NCBI GenBank assembly: GCA_002505345.1
Contig: DAUY01000013.1
Span: forward strand, 62,001 to 126,000
Direction of reading: 5' to 3'
Origin: Methanomassiliicoccaceae archaeon UBA370
GTDB lineage: Archaea; Thermoplasmatota; Thermoplasmata; Methanomassiliicoccales; Methanomethylophilaceae
Length of the DNA stretch: 64,000 nt
Shown: positions 36,651 to 44,637 of the stretch, in pieces
Numbering within the stretch: the stretch's first letter is position 1
How the letters are laid out: every line of letters begins with the position of its first letter
Program-made: the position numbers and the translations under genes
Notes under the pieces: generated by a model
The model's database searches: none
Told to the model about the DNA's origin: nothing
Seen by the model: the letters and a program-made list of their open reading frames with translations, nothing else

Positions 36651-36859
36651 TATATATGTATAAATAAAATGTACATAAATATACATAAACATATTCAAAT
36701 GGATGATTAGCATCAAATAGATGTAAAAATTGAATTTTTCCATCCGAAAACCGTAAGGTCATATCAACTATTTTCATCGACGATGGATGTTTTTCTTGTA
36801 ACCAAAAAGCATCCACCGTAATGAAGGGTCGTAACAAACGGTTCAAACATGCTGGTCAA

Positions 36860-37726
36860 TCAGACGTCCGTATAGTACGTGTTTATCGCGAACTCTCCCT
36901 CGGGACTAAGCGAATATTTGCCGCGTCCATTTTTTTCGATGAGGCCGCCTTTCAGCCACTCGTCGATGTACCGTCTCTGGTAACGCATCTTCTCGTTGGA
37001 TAGTTCGCCGTCAGGCGAATTCCACAGCCCGTTGTCCTTCAGGGCGCGGATCATCTTTGTTGCGGAGGGGAAGCCCATCTCATTATACAGGCGAAGTGCC
37101 AGTATGAAATTCTTTTCCGGTTGGGACAACTTGAAACCATTGATCGGCCGGGGAGGATACACGGCTTTGGACATGCCTATGAACTTGCCCGTTTCCGTGT
37201 CCATGAAAGGTTCCCTTCCTTTGATAGTGAATTCTTTCGTGCCTACGGAAAACGCCTCGACATTTTCGAACATCATCGAGGCGATCAGCGCGGCCGCCGA
37301 GAACTCGGAAGTGCCGGCGGATACGTTAACATATATGTGGTTCTTTGAAGAGATGGACCGTTCCTTACGTATGATGGAGAACAGCACCCTGAGCATGTCC
37401 TGGAACACATAGACCTTTTCGCAGTTCACATCGATGACGTTCAGATTCTTCTGTTTTTTGATCTCGGCGCCGATCGAGCCGGAGTCATATCCGAACTCGG
37501 ACATATCGTAATCCGAAACAACGGTGTTGAAGCCCTCTTCCAAAATCTCCAGAACACGTTTGAAGCATTCGTTGTATTCATCATCGTCTTTTTTCGAGTA
37601 GTGGACAAGGTAGGCCTTGGTGGCGTCGTAATGTTCTATCGGGTCCGTTATCATGACGGTATCGAAAGTGACGCACGATATTACTATCCTATCGATCCGT
37701 TTGCTTTTGTTGTCATCGCGGGGCAT
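36860..37726 (-). CDS. CARF-like domain plus winged-helix regulator (DUF6293/Csa3-like)
   Basis: 288 residues. The N-terminal 190 residues look like a CARF-type Rossmann domain: IVISCVTFDTVMI at the start and IYVNVSAGTSEFSAAALIAS (residues 131-150), the glycine/serine-rich motif that contacts cyclic oligonucleotides in this superfamily. The C-terminal 90 residues form a winged helix (KNFILALRLYNEMGFPSATKMIRAL...GGLIEKNGRGKYSLSPEG). Known relatives are haloarchaeal HFX_2341-type and Csa3 regulators. No CRISPR array or cas gene is in the window. It faces the NYN nuclease operon across 128 bp. Confidence 0.75.
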   Translation of the reverse strand: MPRDDNKSKRIDRIVISCVTFDTVMITDPIEHYDATKAYLVHYSKKDDDEYNECFKRVLEILEEGFNTVVSDYDMSEFGYDSGSIGAEIKKQKNLNVIDVNCEKVYVFQDMLRVLFSIIRKERSISSKNHIYVNVSAGTSEFSAAALIASMMFENVEAFSVGTKEFTIKGREPFMDTETGKFIGMSKAVYPPRPINGFKLSQPEKNFILALRLYNEMGFPSATKMIRALKDNGLWNSPDGELSNEKMRYQRRYIDEWLKGGLIEKNGRGKYSLSPEGEFAINTYYTDV

Positions 37727-37770
37727 ATTTCAAAGTAGAATACGCTTTTCATGTATATCATTGCAACACT

Positions 37771-37797
37771 TATAACGGCTATAACTTCTATAACGTT
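37771..37797 (+). promoter_or_regulatory. Three tandem 9-bp repeats TATAACNNN between the CARF regulator and the NYN operon
   Basis: TATAAC occurs at 37771, 37780 and 37789, a strict 9-bp period, and the last overlaps the palindrome TAACGTTA. GATATATAC at 37802-37810 is a likely TATA box for the rightward operon, so the repeats lie where an activator or repressor would sit. Confidence 0.6.
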
Positions 37798-37854
37798 ACG
37801 AGATATATACGTCCGGCAGCCCATGTAATCATGCGCACATGCGCAGGTGAAAAA

Positions 37855-38466
37855 ATGAGTTTCAGAACTACCGACAAAGAAGACAGAGTGATGATATTCC
37901 TGGACCTGGCCAACATCAGTTTCGGACTTTCGGACCACGAAGGGCTGGAAAACAGCACGATAGACCACGAGCTGCTCGCAACGACTTTGATCGACGGGCG
38001 CAAGGTCGCCGGAGCAATGGCCTTCGACACCATCCAGTACTTCAACAGCAAGGGTTTGATGGCGAAATACCTTTCCGAGATCGGATACAAGATCGTATAC
38101 GGTCACATGGAAGACGACAGGCAGAAGGAAGTCGATGTGAGCATAGCCACGGAGATGATAATGCACGCCGTGAGGGACCATTACGACGTGGCCATCCTGA
38201 TAAGCGGTGACAGGGACTTCATACACGCGATCAACGCGGTCCAGTCCCTGGGCAAGAAGGTGGAGGTCGCATCCTTCTCAATGTGCACTTCCTCGGCTTT
38301 GACGAGGGTTTCGGACAAATATGTGGATGTGGGGGCCCTGCCGATCGTAGATTACTGCGTACCCTGCGCAAAGGAGACCTGCGAAGTGCCGAAGGAAACC
38401 GACGAAGAATTCACAGATGTATTCGCTCTCATCAAGGCTGAAAAAGAGTGCCAGGGGGTGGAATGA
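37855..38466 (+). CDS. NYN/LabA-type PIN-like ribonuclease
   Basis: 203 residues. The NYN fold is clear: MIFLDLANISFG (first Asp), KEVDVSIATEMIMHAVRDHYDVAILISGDRDFI (central acidic residues) and SLGKKVEVASF. Such proteins are Mg-dependent RNases. The C-terminus has a CVPC...C cluster (CVPCAKETC) that may bind metal. The ATG at 37855 has AGGTGA just ahead; an upstream ATG at 37831 lacks one. It is followed without a gap by the coiled-coil gene. Confidence 0.85.
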   Translation: MSFRTTDKEDRVMIFLDLANISFGLSDHEGLENSTIDHELLATTLIDGRKVAGAMAFDTIQYFNSKGLMAKYLSEIGYKIVYGHMEDDRQKEVDVSIATEMIMHAVRDHYDVAILISGDRDFIHAINAVQSLGKKVEVASFSMCTSSALTRVSDKYVDVGALPIVDYCVPCAKETCEVPKETDEEFTDVFALIKAEKECQGVE

Positions 38467-39567
38467 GTGATCGAGACGAGGAAAGAGATCAAGATGGACC
38501 TCATTGATTTGCAAAAAAAATTCCTGGAGGAGAACGGTGTTGAAGAGGAAGACGGGAAGATACTCACCAAACTCATGGTGTTGCTATTCAAGACCGGTAC
38601 CGACGGCAAGCTGTCATGCAACACCGGAACAAAGAAGATATCTCTGGACTGGAACTGCAAGACGGCCGTTCAGGAGAATGAGACATGGATATGCAAGGTG
38701 ACCATGAAGACCGGCATCTTGGGCTATGCCGAACCCGTGAGGAAGATCGAGGTATCCGAGATAATGGCAATGTCCGGCCAGATGCAGTCGATCGCAAACG
38801 ACATATGGTCCAGGAAGAAGAAGGAGGTCCTGGAATATCTTGTGCCAGAGGTCGATTCCGCTGTGGAGCAGATGGTCAAAGAGCGGATGGCGGGAGTCGA
38901 GGACGAGTGCAGGAGGAAACAATCGGCCCTTGAAGCGGAGTATGCGGAAAGAAGGTCCGCCCTCGAGGCGGCATACGAGTCCAAAATGTCTCAGATCGAA
39001 TCCAGAGAATCCAAGCTGGCATGCCGGGAGAATAACCTGATATCGGAGATGGAGAGCAGGCTCGACGACTCCGAGAAGGACCTCAGGATCAAATATGAAA
39101 GGAAGGCGTCCGAGCTCCAGGAAAAAATGGCCGCCGTCAGGTCCAGGGAAGAGAAGCTCATCAATGAGAAGAGCGCCATGATGAGCTATTACGAATCGCA
39201 AAACCAGGCCCTCAGAAAAAATGTGGAAGATCTGAGCTTCGAGCTGTCGAAGCTGAGGACGGGGGCTGTCTGCAAAGACGATTCAGACCGTAAAGCGGTC
39301 GAAAGGACCTCTTCCGCCGATGCACATATGCTTAGGATATCCGGCAACGAGTTCAAGAGCCCGATCTTCAAAGAAGGGCGCTACTCCGTGAGGATAAACT
39401 CCGAGATGACGAAGATCAGGTTCACTCATGACAACATGGGTTTTGCCATATGCCGCAACGGTATAATCGCGGTCCCGGGCCTGAACAGCATCGATGCCCT
39501 CGGCAACCGCATAGGAGAGCTTAACTGGACGATGGTCGATGATAAGACGGTGGAGATAAGCATCTGA
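38467..39567 (+). CDS. Coiled-coil protein between two nucleases
   Basis: 366 residues from the GTG that directly follows the NYN stop; an ATG at 38494 with AGGAAAG in front is an alternative start. Residues about 20-105 form a small globular domain with two Cys (SCNTGTKKISLDWNC). Residues about 120-270 are a continuous charged coiled coil (AEYAERRSALEAAYESKMSQ). The last 75 residues form a beta-rich domain (SPIFKEGRYSVRINSEMTKI). No known family. A structural or scaffold role for the flanking nucleases is inferred from position. Confidence 0.7.
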   Translation: MIETRKEIKMDLIDLQKKFLEENGVEEEDGKILTKLMVLLFKTGTDGKLSCNTGTKKISLDWNCKTAVQENETWICKVTMKTGILGYAEPVRKIEVSEIMAMSGQMQSIANDIWSRKKKEVLEYLVPEVDSAVEQMVKERMAGVEDECRRKQSALEAEYAERRSALEAAYESKMSQIESRESKLACRENNLISEMESRLDDSEKDLRIKYERKASELQEKMAAVRSREEKLINEKSAMMSYYESQNQALRKNVEDLSFELSKLRTGAVCKDDSDRKAVERTSSADAHMLRISGNEFKSPIFKEGRYSVRINSEMTKIRFTHDNMGFAICRNGIIAVPGLNSIDALGNRIGELNWTMVDDKTVEISI

Positions 39568-39579
39568 GGAGATTGGTGT

Positions 39580-40332
39580 ATGTTCGACGGAAGGCGCGCA
39601 ATAATCGAGATAGACGACGCAGGCAGGACGGTGTATTTCGATGCATACAGGCTTAAGAAGATCACCGGGACGCGCATAGGCCCGATCCTGGGCTTGAGCG
39701 AGTTCTCGACCCCCTTCAAGGCGGCCTGCGAGATCGCGGGTCTGTACCCGGGAGACAAACCCAACAAATACATCGAAGCGGGAAACATCATAGAGCCGGT
39801 GCTCAGAAGATATGCCGTTGCGAACGCCGCCTTGACCACGGAGATGCTGGGCTGCGGCCCCTTAAGGGTGGAAGAGCCAGTGCCCGGAGACAAATGCGGA
39901 TACGACCACTTTCACAACGAGAAGCAGTTCGGCGGAATGGTCGACGGATATCTGACGGCCAACGGCACCAGAAAGGCGGTCCTGGAGATCAAGACGTCGA
40001 ACTCGAGGGAATCATGGGACGACGGTTCAGGCGGATACACGGACGTTCCGATGCAGTACATGCTGCAGGCATCCCTTTACGCAGAGCTGTCGAAACTCGA
40101 CAAGATCGTCTTCCTTGTGGGGTTCCTCGGGGAAAGCGATTACGCAAGGCCCAAACAGTGGGTGCCAGACGAGACCAACTCCTTCTTCGTAGTGAAGGAT
40201 AAGCTCGACATGAGCGGGCACATGAAAGAATGCGCCGACTGGTACAACGAGTATGTCAGGCAGGGGTTCACTCCTGAGTGGACCGAAAAGGATGCGGATG
40301 TCCTGAAGTATCTGAAGGCCTTCAAAGGTTGA
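39580..40332 (+). CDS. YqaJ/lambda-exonuclease-type PD-(D/E)XK nuclease
   Basis: 250 residues. It has GTRIGPILGLSEFSTPFKAAC, the acidic helix AGNIIEPVLRRYA, the core GGMVDGYL...AVLEIKTS (D and ExK) and the helix MQYMLQASLYAEL with the family Gln. Viral relatives resect DNA ends for recombination. There is no RecT/Bet partner here; instead it follows the coiled-coil protein by 12 bp. Confidence 0.85.
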   Translation: MFDGRRAIIEIDDAGRTVYFDAYRLKKITGTRIGPILGLSEFSTPFKAACEIAGLYPGDKPNKYIEAGNIIEPVLRRYAVANAALTTEMLGCGPLRVEEPVPGDKCGYDHFHNEKQFGGMVDGYLTANGTRKAVLEIKTSNSRESWDDGSGGYTDVPMQYMLQASLYAELSKLDKIVFLVGFLGESDYARPKQWVPDETNSFFVVKDKLDMSGHMKECADWYNEYVRQGFTPEWTEKDADVLKYLKAFKG

Positions 40333-40363
40333 AAAGATTTAAGGGACGCGTCAGATCTCATAG

Positions 40364-41293
40364 TCAGAGAGACCCCATAAGCCATCCATATCCTTCCTCT
40401 TCCATTTTCTCGTATGGTACGAAACGCAGAGCGGCGCTGTTGATGCAGTATCTCAGACCGCCCATCTGCTTCGGGCCGTCCGGAAACACATGTCCCAGAT
40501 GCGCATCCCCCGACCTGCTGCGCACCTCCCTTCTCTTCATCCCGTGGCTGATGTCGTCCTTCTCTGCGACGACCTCCGGCGATACGGGGGAGGAGAAGCT
40601 GGGCCACCCGCATCCGCTTTCGAACTTGTCCTTGGAAAGGAATAGGGGCTCGCCCGTGGTCACATCGACGTAAATCCCCTTCCCGAAAAAGTCCCAATAC
40701 TCTCCGGTGAACGGCGCCTCCGTGCCGTTTTTCCTAGTCACCAAGTACTGCAGTTCTGTGAGGGAGGAGTCGGGCGACGGCTCGTATCTAGGTATCGGAT
40801 TGGACCGCTCGGCTTCAGCGAAGAGCGAACGAGGGATGTGGCAGTATCCCCCCGGGTTCCTGTCGAGATATTTCTGATGGTATTCCTCAGCCGTGCACCA
40901 GTTCTTCAGAGGCAGAACTTCTATGGCAGTCTTTCTTCCGAGTGATTTTTCCAGGGAGCAGACGGAATCTTTTATCGCCACTTCGTCCTCTGGGTCGATG
41001 TAGTAGATCCCGGTCCGGTACTGTATGCCCCGGTCGTTGCCCTGCCTGTTGACGCTCAGCGGGTCTATGCATCTGTAGAATATGCTCAGAAGTTTTTCCA
41101 AAGAGATCGCGTCTCCGTCATAGATGACTTCAACGGCCTCCGCATGCCCCGAACCGGAGCAGACGGACCTGTAGTCGGTTTTATCGGAACCGCCGTTGGC
41201 ATATCCCGTGCGGGTGCCTATTACGCCGCGTATCATCGACAGATACTTCTCCACGCCCCAGAAACAACCGCCCGCGAGATAGACCGTCTTCAT
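40364..41293 (-). CDS. MsrA-MsrB fusion, methionine sulfoxide reductase
   Basis: 309 residues that repair both stereoisomers of oxidised methionine. MsrA (1-155) has the catalytic Cys10 in GGCFWGVEKY and GHAEAVEV. MsrB (about 175-309) has GCGWPSF, HLGHVFPDGP and the catalytic Cys283 in RYCINSAALRF. The CxxC zinc sites of many MsrB proteins are absent (YVDVTTGEP), so this is the zinc-free type. It helps an anaerobe survive oxygen exposure. Confidence 0.95.
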   Translation of the reverse strand: MKTVYLAGGCFWGVEKYLSMIRGVIGTRTGYANGGSDKTDYRSVCSGSGHAEAVEVIYDGDAISLEKLLSIFYRCIDPLSVNRQGNDRGIQYRTGIYYIDPEDEVAIKDSVCSLEKSLGRKTAIEVLPLKNWCTAEEYHQKYLDRNPGGYCHIPRSLFAEAERSNPIPRYEPSPDSSLTELQYLVTRKNGTEAPFTGEYWDFFGKGIYVDVTTGEPLFLSKDKFESGCGWPSFSSPVSPEVVAEKDDISHGMKRREVRSRSGDAHLGHVFPDGPKQMGGLRYCINSAALRFVPYEKMEEEGYGWLMGSL

Positions 41294-41327
41294 GCCCTGT
41301 AATCGAGGTGCGTGGTTATAACCGCGC

Positions 41328-42887
41328 TCATTCCAGAAGCTCCTTCACGTAGTTGGGGAGGGCGAAGGACGCTCTGCGGACCTCTTCGTTGTAGTATTTC
41401 GTATCAATGGTACACATACGTCCAGGGACGGCGTCCGCGAGGGGGTCTGCGCCCTTGGATGCGAAACCGAAGAGCCAGTGGCCCGAAGGATATGTGGGGA
41501 TGAAAGCCTGGTACACTGTGCAGACAGGGAAGATCTCCCTCATTTTAAGATGCATGTTCCTTGCCAGAGCGGCATCTTCCTGGTAGTAGGGGCTCTCGTG
41601 CTGATTGACAAGTATCCCGTCTTCGCCGAGGATGCGGTTGCAGTCCCTATAAAATTCTGCAGTGAAAAGCCCCTCTCCGGGACCGGTATAGGGGTCGGTG
41701 GAGTCCACTATTATCAGGTCGTATGTATCTTCCGTCTCGGATACGAACTCGATACCGTCTCCCACGACCGTCCTGACACGGGGGTCTGCGAGGCCGCATG
41801 CCACCGAAGGGAAGAATCTTTTCGATGTTTCTATCACATCGCCGTCTATCTCTACGAAATCGATCCTTTCGAGGCATCCGTGCTTCACGAGCTCCCTCAC
41901 GGAGCCGCCGTCCCCTCCTCCGATGACCAGTGCCTTTTTCGGTTTTTCAAGGATGGACATGGGGACATGGACCATCATCTCGTGATAGATGAACTCGTCC
42001 TTCTCGGTCAGCATTATGTAGCCGTCTATGAGGAGTATTTTTCCGAACGTCTTCGAATCGAAGACCTCTATATCCTGGAATTCGCTTCTGCCACGGTACA
42101 GAATGTCTTCTTTCTTTATCCTGAGGTCCGCACCCTCGGACTGCCTCTCAATGTGCCAGGATAGGGATCTATTTTCTCCGGAGGGGCCCTCCAGGTAGAT
42201 CTCCTCGACCTCTTTCCATATGGCATCTCCCTCTTTCTTCAGTTCGAGGAGGTCTTTCCTCATCATACGGGTGTAATAGGACCTCAGCTCGGGAAAGTTG
42301 AAATCCTCTGCGAAGTACTTTTCAAGCGTCTCTTCGTCGAAACATTCCTGCAGGGAGTCGACCTTCTTGTCCATGAAGATCTTTTTTCCGTCTGTGTCCC
42401 GCGTGTACCCTCTCACGTTGAAGTCCAATATGGCTATGTCCGGAGAGAAGAAATCGAAAATCCTGTCCATGATCGAGAGTGGCGAGATGTTGCCGCAGGT
42501 CGACAGGGCGATGTCTACCCTGAAGGTCGAAATGCCGACCGAGTCGTGATGTTCCGGATATGTATGCAGGGAGATGTGGCTCTTGTCGAGGTGTGCCACG
42601 GTCTTCATATGGAGGTTGACCTCCTCCTCGGCCAGAAGTATCAGCGCCGAGGCGCCGTGGGGATCGTAGTCAAAGGTGGAGACGTCGAGGATGTTCGCGT
42701 CGATGTCTCTGCATATTTCCTCCATCATCTCCCTGAGCTTTGATGAACAGTAGTGTCCGTCGATATGGGATATGAATCTTTTCTTTTTGTCCTCTGTAGC
42801 CGTGCGCTCGACGGTATAGAGGTTTAGGTCCAAGGTCTTGGCCAGGTTATTGAAACCGTATAGGGACAATCTATTCTCTTTTTTCAT
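41328..42887 (-). CDS. SpeD-SpeE fusion: S-adenosylmethionine decarboxylase/spermidine synthase
   Basis: 519 residues joining two consecutive steps of spermidine synthesis. Residues 1-260 are an E. coli-type AdoMet decarboxylase: YDPHGASALILLAEE, and LDKSHISLHTYPEHH, where self-cleavage before Ser103 would give the pyruvoyl cofactor. Residues about 270-519 are an aminopropyltransferase: YHEMMVHVPM, ALVIGGGDGGSVREL, DFVEIDGDVIE, DLIIVDSTDPYTGPGEGLF and NQHESPYY. GGGGGAT precedes the ATG. The fusion would pass the unstable decarboxylated product directly on. Confidence 0.94.
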   Translation of the reverse strand: MKKENRLSLYGFNNLAKTLDLNLYTVERTATEDKKKRFISHIDGHYCSSKLREMMEEICRDIDANILDVSTFDYDPHGASALILLAEEEVNLHMKTVAHLDKSHISLHTYPEHHDSVGISTFRVDIALSTCGNISPLSIMDRIFDFFSPDIAILDFNVRGYTRDTDGKKIFMDKKVDSLQECFDEETLEKYFAEDFNFPELRSYYTRMMRKDLLELKKEGDAIWKEVEEIYLEGPSGENRSLSWHIERQSEGADLRIKKEDILYRGRSEFQDIEVFDSKTFGKILLIDGYIMLTEKDEFIYHEMMVHVPMSILEKPKKALVIGGGDGGSVRELVKHGCLERIDFVEIDGDVIETSKRFFPSVACGLADPRVRTVVGDGIEFVSETEDTYDLIIVDSTDPYTGPGEGLFTAEFYRDCNRILGEDGILVNQHESPYYQEDAALARNMHLKMREIFPVCTVYQAFIPTYPSGHWLFGFASKGADPLADAVPGRMCTIDTKYYNEEVRRASFALPNYVKELLE

Positions 42888-43030
42888 AACTATCCCCCTG
42901 ATGAATTAGCCACAGGCGCAGACAAGGTACATCTGCATCGAATATAAGGAATGCCCTGAAAACAATATTTTCAAATGAAAAAAGAGAAAGATGAGGGCCA
43001 CGGCCCGGTTTTCAGAAAAGTTCAGCCCGA

Positions 43031-43528
43031 TCATTCCAGTATCGGGCACCTCTTAACGATGGACATTTCTTTCCAATGCTTTCCGAGACCCAGCAGGTCT
43101 TCCGCATGTGCCAGATATATCGCCATGAGCAGGAAGATGTAGATTATGTGGTAATCGATCAGAGGATTTGTGGTAGGTGGCGCGACACCTATGAACATCA
43201 TTATGAGCAGCAAGGTCCCACCTGCCGTGGCGACCTTCATACCTATTCCCAGTATGAGGGCGAAGCCCAGGAGCATAAATGCAACCATTATTATCACGTC
43301 CGTGACGGCGAAGAAATCGGCCAGCCAGCCGAGGGTATCCGATCCGTATCGGAGGAATCCTTCCGTCGGAGATCCTCCGTTGATCATCGCATTCTCTGAA
43401 GACGTGCTGTATCCGAGACCGAACATCTTGTCGAAGAACGCCCACAGGAACATGAAGCCCATCAATATCCTCAGTATGGCCAGAGGAAACACGGCGCCAT
43501 AGGATCTTATCGAATCCGTTATGCTCAT
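43031..43528 (-). CDS. DoxX-family membrane protein
   Basis: 165 residues with four to five helices: LAILRILMGFMFLWAFFDKMFGLGY, DVIIMVAFMLLGFALILGIGM and LIDYHIIYIFLLMAIYLAHAEDLLGLGK. This matches the DoxX/DoxD group (membrane subunits related to thiosulfate:quinone oxidoreductase). A quinone role is unlikely in a methanogen; members are often stress-related. Stands alone. Confidence 0.8.
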   Translation of the reverse strand: MSITDSIRSYGAVFPLAILRILMGFMFLWAFFDKMFGLGYSTSSENAMINGGSPTEGFLRYGSDTLGWLADFFAVTDVIIMVAFMLLGFALILGIGMKVATAGGTLLLIMMFIGVAPPTTNPLIDYHIIYIFLLMAIYLAHAEDLLGLGKHWKEMSIVKRCPILE

Positions 43529-43773
43529 GACCCGAAACCCTCATTATAGGATATAAATAGGATTGCGATACTTTCAACGGCGTCACTTCAATCGTTTCAA
43601 ACGTCGGCATCCACGTCCAACCGCATTCTGGAACCGCTCGCATTATTCGTGAAGTGAAGGGGGCCCCGGACGTCTGGGACGGATACAAGGCCGGCTCTTA
43701 TTGGATTATATAGGATAAAGACAGTGCCTATCAGCAAAACCTTCTTTCAAATATCCGCATCGGTTCGTTTTCC

Positions 43774-44637
43774 ATGGCAGAAAAAAGGAGGAGAGGCGAC
43801 AGAAAGGACGGGGTCCTTCTCAGAGATGTCGACAGCTATCATAAGATAATGCCTTTTCTGATGCCCCGAAGGACCGAATGCGAAGTGTTCTTCTGCGAGA
43901 GCATCGACATGACCAATCTTCTGGCATATATCGAGCAGAAGAAAAGCGAAGGATGCGGCATAACGTTATTCTCCGCCTTCGTGGCGACGGCGGTCCGGAC
44001 GGCCGCTGTCAGGCCGGCGCTCAACAGGTTCATCTGCGGACAAAGGATGTACGAGAGGAAGACCGTCGACGTCGGGTTTATCGCCAAAAAATACTTCGGA
44101 GACGAAGCGGAGGAGGCCGCCATCACAATTCCTTTCGAAAATAAAGCCGACATCTTCGAGGTCACAGACAGGATCTATTCCCGGGTGCACTGCGTGAAGG
44201 AGGGCGGAGCCGTTGATTCGGACGACGTGGTAGGCAAGGTCGCCAATCTCCCACGTTTCCTGAAGAGGTTCATAGCCAGGTTCCTAAGGTTCCTCAACTA
44301 CTACGGGAAGGTCCCTGAAAGCATCAGTTCATCGGACCCCAACTTCTGTTCCATATTCATATCGAACATGGGCAGCATACAGGCCGGGGCCCCGTTCCAT
44401 CACCTCAACGAGTGGGGCACGAACTCGGTCTTCCTATGCATCGGAAAGATGTACGAGAAGCTATGCATGGAGGACGGCAAGGTCGTCAGCAGACCGTACA
44501 TCGATTTCGCGTTCACGGTCGACGAGAGGATATCCGATGGATACTATTTTGCCAGAACGCTCGACGTGTTCAAAGAGATAATCCTCGATCCGGAAGTATT
44601 GGAGAGGCCGCTTTCCGAAGAGGGGGTGCCGGCGTGA
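43774..44637 (+). CDS. Chloramphenicol-acetyltransferase-fold protein lacking the catalytic histidine
   Basis: 287-residue member of the CAT/2-oxoacid-dehydrogenase E2 fold (SIDMTNLLAYIEQKKSEGCGIT, PALNRFICGQRMYERKTVDVGFI and ISNMGSIQAG). The usual active site HxxxDG appears as ERISDG (residues 251-256), with Glu in the place of His, so classical acyl transfer is doubtful or uses another base. It overlaps the acyl-CoA ligase gene by 4 nt (GTGA), suggesting that the two handle one acyl substrate. Confidence 0.8.
   Translation: MAEKRRRGDRKDGVLLRDVDSYHKIMPFLMPRRTECEVFFCESIDMTNLLAYIEQKKSEGCGITLFSAFVATAVRTAAVRPALNRFICGQRMYERKTVDVGFIAKKYFGDEAEEAAITIPFENKADIFEVTDRIYSRVHCVKEGGAVDSDDVVGKVANLPRFLKRFIARFLRFLNYYGKVPESISSSDPNFCSIFISNMGSIQAGAPFHHLNEWGTNSVFLCIGKMYEKLCMEDGKVVSRPYIDFAFTVDERISDGYYFARTLDVFKEIILDPEVLERPLSEEGVPA

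Noticed and set aside
36860..40332. CRISPR-associated locus
   Set aside because: A CARF-like regulator is present, but no repeats or cas genes are seen in the window, so the call is limited to the individual proteins.
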